A stretch of DNA of 64,000 bases, from the NCBI RefSeq assembly GCF_032854445.1, contig NC_088295.1:14745385-14809384 (forward strand), in the 5' to 3' direction. The notes under the pieces were generated by a model. It was not told the origin of the DNA, ran no database searches, and saw nothing but the letters and a program-made list of their open reading frames with translations. Below, piece by piece: positions 23,101 to 60,501 of the stretch; position 1 is the first letter of the stretch, and the number at the start of each line of letters is the position of its first letter. This stretch comes from Liolophura sinensis (Eukaryota; Mollusca; Polyplacophora; Chitonida; Chitonidae). The position numbers and the translations under genes were made by a program.

Positions 23101-24244
23101 CCTAAGTGCTTGCCTTAACGGTGGAGAAAACATAGAAATTACGTGAAGTTGATGAAAGAGTGCGAAAAGTTAGTCGTAAATATGGTCTTCCATATTTTTC
23201 TTGAAAGTGAAAAAGACACTTAAAATCATTTTCGTATGGTGGATATTTGAGGCTTTTTGGTATATATAGTCTTTGTGTAATAATGTTATAGAGGTGGATG
23301 TAACACATGTTTAATAAATATACTTGCACTAGAATTGGGTCTTTTCAGCTAACAAATACATTCAACATGGATTTTCATTATAATTATGTTTTTAATATAT
23401 TCATAAATATTATATTTCAGATTTACATTCAAATAAATTGAGTACACACATTATTTAGAACATTGTTATGCGACGACGATAAATACCTAAATGTGGTCCC
23501 AAATACCCACCGTACAAAAACATTTTCAAATACATGTACAATTTTCGCCTGAAAAAAAAAATAAAAAAAGTAACAAAGACCATATTTACAAATAAATTTG
23601 ATTTTGACATCATTTCTATGCATTGTTTTCCTTTCAGGAATAACGAGAAACTCACTGTGTTTTTTTTTCTTTTTTTTTTTCACATATAATCTCTAATTTG
23701 TCTTTAAGAGGGTGGTCTTCTGCATGCATGCTAAGTACTCTATACATGTATATATATATATATGCTGCTGAAAGGGTGACCTCTAACAGGTTAAAACATG
23801 AGAAACTTTGACCCCTCGTCCTGTATAGCCCACTCTGACCATCTTTTCCCAGCAATGAATTAATTACATGGAAGCGTACTTCTCTATACGCTCCAAGTAC
23901 GTATGCCTGAGTGTATCGGATGGAGCCGATACGCTCCAGGGAAATCCACTCAACTAATCTCAGGACATGCAATCAGCCACTCCAGGAAGCAACCCAGCTT
24001 TCTATAGGTGTACATAAGAGGACCTTGAACTAGTTACTTCAGTTCAAAGAGAGATTCCTATTCATAATGTAGACTAGCTCCATTATATTTAATTATGATA
24101 TAAAGAGATTATCATATGTTCTATGATATATAGTATTGGATGTTACAGGTTGATCGGAAGTTCGAGTTATTCGCTGGTATAGATGTTTCTAGCAGATCAA
24201 AAACTGGACCTAAAAGGTCATGTTTGATGTCTTCGGAATATTAC

Positions 24245-24352
24245 TTCAATGGCCGCAGCACTTCGTAGCATGAACTCGTCTGGCCATAGAAAGACACAGT
24301 ATACAAACACACATTCTCACGTCCTCGTCATTGTAACTATATAATTTTAGGA
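24245..24352 (+). mobile_element. Degenerate SINE family B 3' half
   Basis: The order TTCAATGGCCGCAGCACTTC, GCATGAACTCGTCTGGCC, AAGACACAGTATACA and CGTCCTCGTC parallels the 3' half of the copies at 37197, 41040 and 63690. There is much substitution and no clear head. Confidence 0.45.
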
Positions 24353-25759
24353 GACGACACTAAATACAGGACAGGCGCATTTTTGCCATGGTCTTGACGC
24401 CTAAGTTGTGTGTAATGGGACTTGTAATCATGAAACTTTTGAAGAAACAGATTTGTCAATGGGCTCCCGAGATAATGCAACTTGGAAACGACTGTTACAG
24501 GATCCAAGGTTTACTCTGGAGACATGCATTGACGAGAGTGTTGCTCACCAAGTTAAAAACATGACTGTGAATTCCAAATAAAACTCCTCCAAGGATAAGG
24601 CCTCAAATTATCCGCATGGAATCCTTGCTCGTATGCCGTTACAAGGATAAATGCTTGTCTTCCAGCTGAACTGTGGTGCGACACATGAATGCGGTTCCCG
24701 TGTGCGACAAAGAACTGAAACATTTGAACAAAGTCTGTTTGTATAATGCTGAGTTTCCATCACAAATCCTATGAATGGAAAACGGTAGTGGTGTAAGGTT
24801 TATTTAAGGTTAAATCTAAGAACACTTGTTGTTGACAAATAGACCGAAGGAATACCTGGAGACCATGACAAAACCAGCTCCTTAAACGATGCCCTGTCTG
24901 CCTACAAAGTTTTCCATGGAGATGTATACAAGACATCTCCATGGTTGTAACTGTAATTTGTAACTGCGATTATAACTGTAATTTGCGGAAAGGTATCTCT
25001 TATACACTATATATACCGACAAAGTTAAATCAACACACAAATCAGCTTACCCCAAAAGGCATTACAACATATAATGGTATCAAATCTATGCGTCAAAACA
25101 GATATCGGTGCACTATAGCCGTCAACCATAACGGACGTTAATTCCGGCTCAGTAATAACAAGGCCAATTAAAAAAAAAAACAAGAACCAACCGCCAAAGA
25201 ACCAAGAAAGTATAACATGTAAAAAAATTAGCCCGATGGACATTTGCGGTTTTGCATCAACCAAAAGCCTTTCAACGTGGCTTTGAATGAATGAATGAAT
25301 GGTTATGACCTAATGCCATATTGGCAATATGTCAGCGACCAACAAGGATCTGAAGAGGAGCTACTAAACGGCTCCAACTATAGACTATCTGCTCCTATAG
25401 ACTTGGATATGTTATTCCCAAGAACTTGAGACCAGAAATCCTCAATCTTCTTCACTTTTTACATTTCTTACTTTGCAAGCGTATTAAGCCTATATGGCCA
25501 AGCCATCAACGAAACAACATCTGCAACAGTTGAAATTTGCAATACTATTCCGCAGTCTACCCAAAGAAAGATTAATTAAATACGGAGGTCTCCTTCTTGG
25601 AAAGATGATTGGATGTGGTTTGCTTGAGTTCGACAAGAAGAAATATTTGATAACTACATTGATTACTAATCAGACTACTCAGTAAATCGTCCCCTTGACA
25701 ACACAAGAAAATCCTCATCCTTCTGCACGAAACCTTGAAACCCTTGAAATCGACACTTA

Positions 25760-26326
25760 CATCGACCTTTGTAATACAGGACCAAGCAGGGATGTAGTGA
25801 GATGGCTCACCTCGCTATTTCGCTTCACAACATCGACCTTTGTAACACAGGACCAAACGGCGATGTAATGAGACGGCTCACCTCACTATTTCTCTTCTCA
25901 ACATCGACCTTTGTATTACAGGACCAAGCAGGGATGTAGTGAGATGGCTCACCTCGCTATTTCGCTTCTCTACATCGACCTTTGTAATACAGGACCAAGC
26001 AGGGATGTAGTGAGATGGCTCACCTCGCTATTTCGCTTCACAACATCAACCTTTGTAACACAGGACAAAGCAGCGATGTAATCAGATGGCTCACCTCGCT
26101 ATTTCGTTTCTCAACATTGACCTTTGTAATACAGGACCAAGCAGGGATGTAGTGAGATGGCTCACCTCGCTATTTCGCTTCTCTACATCGACCCCTGTAC
26201 TACAAGAAGAAGTAGCGAGATAGTGAGACAACTCACCTCCCTACCTCTTTTCGCTACATCGACCTTTGTAATACAAGATGAGGTAGCCAGGCAGCGAGGT
26301 AATGAGACGACATCTCGCTGTCTCGC
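25760..26326. repeat. 71-bp tandem array, 8 copies, each unit able to form a hairpin
   Basis: ACATCGACC or a close variant starts units at 25760, 25830, 25901, 25972, 26043, 26114, 26185 and 26256, with a spacing of 70 then 71 bp throughout. Within a unit, GTGAG-ATGG-CTCAC makes an inner stem, and GATGTA ... TACATC makes an outer one. In the unit at 26185 the outer pairing becomes GTAGCGA ... TCGCTAC. The last copy is degenerate. The 71-bp period is not a multiple of three, so coding is unlikely. Confidence 0.93.
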
Positions 26327-29300
26327 TAGCTGTATTAGTAAGGTCGTGTGGGTAGCGAAAAGTCATCTATATATCGGCTTACGTGAACTTTCATTTTTTT
26401 TTTCGCGTTGAGCGCACAGCAAATTCGTTAAAAGACGAAACAGGTGAGGCACAGAAGAATGAATGAATTATTCTAAGCATTTCTTTACAACACACTGGCA
26501 ATGTCACAGCCACTTGAAGTCGATCATTGACTCCCTACAGGAGATTTTCCCTGTGTTACACATGTGGGCACGCAGCAGGGAACAGTTTACAGCAACTTCC
26601 TACGCTTTTATGAATACAATTTCCTTCTTTCACATTTGATATATTTAATATGGACATGTGTTTTTAGGCCAACTTCGGTGTCCCGACTCTTCTTACATAT
26701 ATAGACTAGGCCTATATCTGTAAAGTCAGTAAAGCAGAGTATGTCGTGACCGTTGCACAACGGGATTTTCCCCGTTGACGGTAATTTTTGTTTTGCCAGT
26801 ACGCCTGACGTTAATGTCTGCCATGGAAACAGTTACCTCAGAAAATGGCGGAAATTGCTTGGGAAATGTACTTTGGTCACGAGAGAACGTCAGTGCGAAA
26901 GATTCCTCGAGGACACGCATATGTTTTTAAATGATTAATGGGAAACCAATCAACAGGCATAGAGTCAGTTTCACTTCATAAATCTGTATCTACTTAAACG
27001 ACGCCGTGGACGTGGATGTTATCTATAGGTAGCTCTGTACTGTTTCTAGATAAATTGAGTGGAAACTGAAGGTACTCATTTAAGTGAAACAAAGATAAAA
27101 CCCAGATTATTTATTCTCCACGATATGATGTTTTCCTTTCATTAGTGACAGAAGAATAACCTATGGCCAGATTCGATTTTTATGTGTTATGGTGTTGAAT
27201 ACAAACGAAAAGTCTAAGTAAAACATAGCTTGGGTCAGAAACATGTGTACAGGCGACAACAAGCGATCAATATTGTTTCGGTGAGGATAATAAACGATAT
27301 TAGGGAGCGGGCGTACACAGAGAACTGTTGATGTATGGACTGACACGCTCCCTTGTGATCAGCAGAGAAAATTAATCATAACACTGTGCAGCAGATCTGG
27401 TGGCTATATAGTTAGCACTATAGTAAACCGACCCTCCGCAATACACAGACAACAATCATAAAACCCAAATTGGGTTGGCATAACACAATTTGCACGATCA
27501 TGAATACAGCGTTGAATCCTTGTACAGTTGCATGAAGAAAGTATGGTGTAGTGACACTACCCCTGGGCCGTGGGGAGACCACCACTATATGGTTCAGTTC
27601 AAGCTGCAGAAAGTCAATTAGCACAAAAATCGTTGGTTAAATTGTCAGGAATCTCTGTATCACAGAGCGTATATAATACATCTCAAACATGGATGGGAGG
27701 TCATTTCGGTCGGATAATCAGCTGATATGGTCGCCTCGAATTACCATCGCCTGACCTGGTCAACCTCAGATCAAGTATGAAGAACCTCAGAAGAAAGCAA
27801 ACATAATTTCGATTACAATTTGCAGAACTCAGCATTCGTCGCCAATAACCGAGGAGTGACACTAAAACAGTAGCGGTGTATGGGATGTACACTAGGCTGT
27901 ATGAGCACGGCAGTTAATAGCATTGTGATGCCCAGTCACCCGGATACCTCCACCAGTCAGACTAAACCACCTTTGTCCACAATGGTACTATACATGTACA
28001 GTAGTATATGCATACAGGATACACGTGATCAACACATAGAACGCTCCACCAATATACATACATGTCTTGTGGAAATGACTCAAGTATTCTATAAAGTACA
28101 AGAAACGAGGAACTATATCATTACTAAACGATGGTGTATGTGGTTAAAATTTTTTAATCTGGAAAACGGCTACCAGCACAAAACTGTGACTGGATATCAC
28201 CACAGGCGCAGACCTAAAGGCGATAGACCTAAAGGCGAGTGACATAGTGCAAGAACAGTATGAGCTGCAACTTTTTACCTCCTGTTTTACAATTTTCGCT
28301 GTTTCGTGTCTTTGATTCGTTCTTTTTCTGCCAATTTGCTTTTTTTTCTAAGCTTCAAAAGAGCACACATGGAAGAGTGAAGTGGTCCTTACCAAGTTCG
28401 CACCGGCCTCCATGCATATTATACAAATATAAAATAAATAAAAAAATTAAAGACCAAACCAGACGGTAAATGTTATTTCTTTTTATTGTCTCAAATTGAA
28501 GACCTTAGACAGCATTCGTGCTTTTTCACTTTAAATTTTAGGTTAAATTTTAAAACAATAATATCAATCTCCCTTGCAGCCGCAGTTAATATGCACATAT
28601 CCCTGTATTGATACTGAACGATGTCTTTTCATTAACCTACAACTTCAATTTCAAATATTTGCCTAACTTGTTTTATAATATCCCAACAAATTAAGCTGCA
28701 ATAAATATATACACGGGCCTCTACACAGGCGATTCACAGTATACAGACAAACTGAAACTTTTATAAGCATGCAGTCGTGCAAAAACACGGTTGGCTTTAA
28801 GAGGATCTTTTTCATTGTACATCAGTGGCAATAATGAATACCAGTAGGCCAGTGAGTACATGCAATGCACAGAATAGCCTAGAGGATGCATGGGCCTAGA
28901 GGATCCTCTCCAGTGCATACCTGCATTGTCGTGTATATACATTTTATTTTAATGTATATCTAATTGAGTCCACATATATAACGTCTAAATTGTATCAGCT
29001 TGAATACTTCAGGCAGTGTTGTCAGATTGCGACATCAAACAAGGTGCTTGATATATGCTATTTCCTTTATCTTACATGGACATTCTTTGGTGGCCATTGG
29101 TAGAGCTTAAGTAAGCGAAACTTTGCATCAAACAAAACTCTGTATACATAGATCTTCCATTCCACCTGTACAATGCTTCTCCCAGACTAGAACAACTGAG
29201 TAAAACCCCTGAATCCGAATTTACAAGTGTCAGTAATGAGGAATGGCAATTAGGTGCGGGAATTTTCTTTTCACTACCTGACTTATACATGTGGACGACA

Positions 29301-32300
29301 TACATATATACGCCTATATACATCCATAGGCTATACTTTCGTTAAATACGGCGATGTCGTTTTCTAGCCATACGGTGTTTACACAGACTTATTCAATACA
29401 ATGATGTCACGACACCAAGGCACAAAATTCCAACGTGTTATACATGTACATGCGCATGATTGTGTTCGTGCACTCCTTTTCGCTAACCCGGTTATACATA
29501 CACATATGTAGGTCTGTGTTATGTGCATGTATATATACTCATTTTGGATACAGGTGTAGGCCCCTAAAGTGAAGCACCTATAGGGAAATCTATAGCGGAC
29601 ATATACACGTATTTCGTTTAGATGAAGAGTTTGTAAGGAAGCGTAATGTCCTGAAAACATATATAATACATACTTACAAAAACATGCTTACGTCCAAAAA
29701 GAGAACGTGTGAACACGTGGCTGCATTAACAGATGATCACATGATTACAAAATCACATTATAGTATCAAGTCACCCGTATATGTAACAGCTTATATTTAA
29801 TTCATAAGGAAATGATTTTCTCTTCTTCCCAGCGGAGCGCCTCTGCATCTTTAAGAAGATTACTGTTACCCGGATTTGAAAGGCGGTTCGTGTACAGCAT
29901 TATATCCGATTACCCAAGAATCTACAAGGGCTACACATAGTCTATATCCCAGTAACACCAAGGCTGCATGGCTGCATGATTTTCGGGACTATAACTGAAA
30001 CAGCCAGGGAATGAGTAAGTCAACTGATGTTACTTTGTTTCTGGAAAAGTAGGATTTCAAATAGGCCTGAACTTGATTCGCAGACCTACATGAACACTGG
30101 CCTAGGCTACATATAGGGCCTACAGTATAGACTATATAGGCTATTAAATACATAGACCTTAATTTAGGTCTACAGGCCTAATTATATTAACTAATTATAT
30201 TAACTTTGTGATTAATCAAATAAAGAACGCTAATAACAGACTAGAAGTATAGTAGCTAGTTAGTCGATTTGTCATTCTCACAGCTGCTAAAACCGCTAAT
30301 TCTGTGGCCATGGCGATGTATTTATGGATTAGTTTCGCCTGGTACTTGCGGGAAATCCTCCACCGCTGCTGCCGTAGGCAGGCAACAAGCTGCATGTTGT
30401 GGGCGAAAATGTAGGCACAGCCCAGTGCAGAGAAATGTGTCTGTTATTATTCAGTCTGTGACCCCTTTTGCAGCGCTGTGAAATCTATCCATCAATCAAA
30501 CGGTTAAGTCTGGCTGGATTGCCTAAGAGAAGAACATGTTCCTATGTAAGACACTGAGGCCAGTAACCTAACACCCAAAATCCCCTCCCTAAAAATAAAC
30601 ACGGTCATAACTGATGCGATACTTTAGCAGACATACAACCTGGCGAGGGCACGTTCGTCCGGTTAAATTATGATGCGTTCAGGTGAATCCACGAAGATGT
30701 GGCTACCTTCAATTCACCAAAGAGTCATCAAACAAAGGGCTTAACAGAACTTCGAATAATTTATGTCATCTGTAGGTGTCGCGGATAGGCTGTCCGCGCT
30801 GTGTAGGTCCCCTATACCGAAATACAGTAAACCTATACACATGAAGATAAACTGATAGATAGCCTACCCCTGTTTGCATGTAGGCCTTTATGCCCCTAAT
30901 GCTCTCGGTCGTGCGTGAAACATTCGGGGGTGACAGTACAGGTATGAAGAACATCCGCCAAACATAAGATATGGTATATACTCGAACAATAACCTACTTA
31001 GCTTTGGATATAGGGCTATTATATAATAGCCAATGCAGTCTGTCGGCTATAAAGCTCTTGCTTTATCCGTAAAAAAATGACCCGGAAAATATCCTTTAGA
31101 AGCCGAACCCGTCCTGATATTAGGTCACCCATTCCTTAAGTCATCCAAAAGTGTAAACATGTCAAAGTCTACGTCGCTAAACCATCTTTGAGATTTCATC
31201 TCGCGGTTCAAACTTCTGAATCGAACAAGTCTAAGGAACTTGTTTCGAATTCGAACTTCCCACAAGTTCGAGCAAGATATATATGCTCGAAAATTTATTC
31301 CAACGGGACTTCTTGATGGGAATTTATTGTTGCTTTTTGCTTATGTTTCTTTCAAAAAATAATTGTAGTCAAGTCACTGAAGTCGTTTTCAGCAGTTAAT
31401 CTCTAAAACATGCAGCCAGCATGCATGTATATAGGCCTGCTTTTCATGAGGTTCGGGCATGAAACATGGCGAACGTCAGTTTGTCTTCTGGGTTCAAAAT
31501 TTTCAACGGCTGGATTATTGTTAGAAGAGAGTTTTGACAGCTTTTAAACTCAGATAACTTGTGGATTCCCTCAGTATACCAAACATAAGGACGCACTAGA
31601 GTTGTAGAGGTTTTCCTGCTCCTCGACGGGCTAATATGAAGAGGATTCTTGGTTCAGTCTCTGGATGGCTCCGTTGCTGCTTTGAAGGAGGTTTGTCAGG
31701 TATAATGTACCGGAAATATTACTGAGTACATACGCCTGTCCCCTTTTAAAGTAAAAGGAAGTTAAAATATGAAGTAAATGAAGCATCAGACCGTCAACTG
31801 AAAACTATTCGTAATAATACTTTCATTTATATTTTTTAAATTTTCAAAAATTATTAACGGCATTGAAATGTTTGAAATCTATGGCAGGTTTTATTGGCCA
31901 TATACTGACGGTGCCGAGGAGCTCTGACGTCACATCACCTTTTTCCCCCCTTATGCTCACGAGTGGAAAAATATTTGAGAACGTTATTTCAGCAATCTTT
32001 TACTCATGGGTAAAAATAGCTATTCTAATTAACATTCATTGTCGTGTTTCGAGTTGGAAAACTTCCTGTCGCGTCAGAGTTCCTGAACAGTGGTAGTATA
32101 TGGTCCATAAAAAACACCTTCGAGTTCAAACGTTTGAATGCTTTTAACTCTCATCAAAAAATCTAAATAAAACGAAAATACTAAAATAAATGTAAGTATT
32201 TTAATGCATAGTTTTAAGTGATCTATTTCGTGATCCCTACTTCTATTTTAGGGCTCTTTTCCTTCAAACTCCGACTAAATGAATAAATAGGGCACTGGAA

Positions 32301-33162
32301 TAGACGATACAAATATTATCACCAGTTGTTTGCCACTTGTAAATGTGCATGCATAATATGTGGCATATTTTAGCATGCAGAACTTGAAAATATATACACT
32401 ATTCTGTTTCTGACGAAAAGGATTTCCATTATTAAAGAGCTTTTATGTTTATTTTGAGGAACGAAGTGACTTGGAAGAATAAACATCAAAAAACGTAAAA
32501 GTATAACATCCGGGAGCGTTTTGCTGCAAAATTTCGATTTGTGTTTTTCAACAAAACGTTTTCGAATTGTTGTATTGTCCGAGCAAAAAGGAACAGGCTT
32601 CCAGGTTGCCTCCAGCTTGGATGCCTATAAAATAAAACCAACAGACAAAGGTATTATATTTCTTTTTCAAATAGACGGCGCGAGATTTTTAATCCGTTTT
32701 ACATGGATACGTTTTAGATAGAGGCATGATTTTACGGCATAACGCCACTTCGCGAGTATACTAATTGCAATCAATTATATATTTATTAGGCCTGCAAGCT
32801 AAAGTGTATTGAAGTTTGTTCTTCTAGGGCACTTAGCTTGGAACCCATCGTATGGATTTTGAGCAAAACTTCTAAACATCTTCTCATGCAAGAACCAATC
32901 CTGAAATTGTACATGCATGTAGAGGTACTATATAGTTACATAAAGATCGAATAAGGCATTAGAATCCGCTAAAAACTTAAAGTGCTACTTCAGTCCCAAG
33001 TGAAGATAGGTGAAAACAGTGAAATGATATGAAGTATACCCTAGGTGACAGAGCTAACGCCACCGTTCAGAAAGATTTACGATGAGTAACACTATTTACC
33101 TCAATAACTGAAGAGCCCTCAAAAACAAAATCTTCGGCAGTTTCCGAAAAATTTTCCTGATC
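26327..33162. other. Intergenic, no gene recognised
   Basis: No coding exon is recognisable. It has short open frames only and a 13-bp tandem doublet near 30179-30205 (TAATTATATTAAC twice). The 21-bp stretch at 30327-30347 recurs with one mismatch at 34512-34532, in the calcineurin A promoter or leader. A CRE palindrome is at 31925-31932. Confidence 0.5.
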
Positions 33163-33285
33163 TGACGTGATAATATTCTTTATATGACGATGAATCGAAT
33201 AGATGTGACGTCAAGTTAGGCAGTTGTGCTGGAATGACGTCATACGCGTTTAAAAGTACGACGTCATTTGTTGCCATACGTCAGG
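33163..33285. promoter_or_regulatory. Cluster of CRE-like sites upstream of calcineurin A
   Basis: Two perfect palindromic CREs (TGACGTCA at 33206-33213 and 33235-33242) lie with TGACGTGA (33163-33170), CGACGTCA (about 33260-33267) and an ACGTCA half-site near 33279. All are within about 120 bp and about 1.4 kb upstream of the calcineurin A start codon. CREB/ATF binding is inferred from the motif only. Confidence 0.45.
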
Positions 33286-34716
33286 ATGGGTGATGCCAAG
33301 TGTTTTTACATCACGTTACATCAGGCAAAATTTGAAATGACACAAAAGGTTTCCGTGTCTTTCTCCAAAACTTACAACAATGATTTTAATACATTGCAAT
33401 TTTTTGTACAATTTAGGAAAGCAATTATGACGATCCTTATCATTTAACCTTGCATTTAGGACATATAGGTCTTCATGCACACTGTAGTAGCTCGTTTAGA
33501 GCTTGTCACTGGCAGAATATATATATATATTATTATTATTATTATTATTATTATTTTATTTTATTGTTTCCCCGATAAGTACTTTGCCTATTTGATGACG
33601 TTTGTGATCCTCGTTGGCTATTGGTTTCCATGGAATAACTGCTTTAAATGTAGTCCAATTTTTTATTAAAAAAAATTGTGTTCGGCGGTGTATTGTTATC
33701 AAAATGCTCTACTAAGCAACAAAATCTTCCGCTTTCCTGAGATACTTTATATTTTTGCAAATATAGGCCAAATATAGGTAACATCGCGTGGTGCATATTA
33801 ACAAAAATGTTTCAAGCGGGACTTGAAAAGTGGATTTTGAATGTTGCTATAGACCTATAGCTATATTATTTAAGCACTCATGCACTGAGATGAGTAGGCT
33901 AAACCGAGAGAGTAAACACGGTAAGATTGAATATCATAAATATTGTTCGAGTGCGAGGTCGAAGGTAATCCACGGGACGCAAAGCGCCGAGTGGGTTCTT
34001 AAAGGTGACCACTGAAGTCTAGAGGTATCCATGTGAGAAATATTAGACCTAGGCCTATCTCGCTTTTTGAGAAAAAATCATTAGGCCTACATTACCTGTA
34101 TATTTTCCTTTATATAAGTAATAAATGTATATACTTCAGCATCACCACATCGGACTTAAAGTAAGTTGTGCCGTAATTAATACTGTAGGCCTGATAAGCA
34201 GACAACGGTCAGTGCATTTGCTTTTTGCTACTCGCTTTATAGTCGTAAGCTTTAGTGGTTTTGGCCCGGCGTAGAACTTCTGCAATACATCTGCAGGATC
34301 GGGTACCGGTAACATGATACCTCCCTTAGAGGCTGCAATGCCGCGACTGGGTGTAGGCCTACGATCGAGGAGGTGAATATCTTTGCAGTCGGAAGAGTCA
34401 AATTGTCTGAACTTGCAGCTTGCCATTATAACAGGATTTAAATATCTTGGCAAATAGCTGACGAAATTTTGTTTGCGGTGGTATCTGCAAGGTGCCGAGA
34501 GTATGTTTATCGATTAGTTTCGCCTGATACTTCTCTCCGGGCGTTGGCAAGGTTGCGCAAATTACTGCGCAGAGAATACAGACATATGCAAATAAGATGT
34601 TGTTTACGCCATCTTGAATTCGGTTGTCTGTATAGAAGCCTATCTGGGAAATATCTAAACGTCTGGACACCATCGAGGGCTAACAGACAACCCATATTGT
34701 ACAAGAAAGCCTTGAA
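33286..34716. promoter_or_regulatory. Calcineurin A 5' flank and probable leader
   Basis: This is the sequence immediately upstream of the calcineurin A first coding exon. It includes a TA/TTA microsatellite at about 33520-33557. The last 250 bp are locally richer in GC, with TTGCGCAAAT and CTGCGCAG motifs near 34553-34575. No TATA box or transcription start could be fixed. An in-frame TAA at 34681-34683 rules out an upstream coding extension in this exon. Confidence 0.45.

Positions 34717-60501
<25,785 letters not shown>

Larger units (their letters stand above)
15089..25759. other. Intergenic, no gene recognised
   Basis: About 10.7 kb without recognisable coding exons; open frames are short and show no known domain. 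It contains a G-rich tract at 17860-17888, a SINE tail fragment at about 20099-20150, a degenerate family B SINE-like stretch near 24245-24352, a 12-bp-arm perfect hairpin at 24914-24944, poly-T/poly-A runs near 23547-23700 and a (GAAT)n tract near 25285. Confidence 0.5.

Noticed and set aside
26157-26411. Open frame of 84 codons across the 71-bp array
   Set aside because: It follows the repeat, whose period breaks the frame every unit; composition is that of the array.
31244-31255. Short palindrome TTCGAATTCGAA
   Set aside because: Too short to separate from chance, and no context supports a function.
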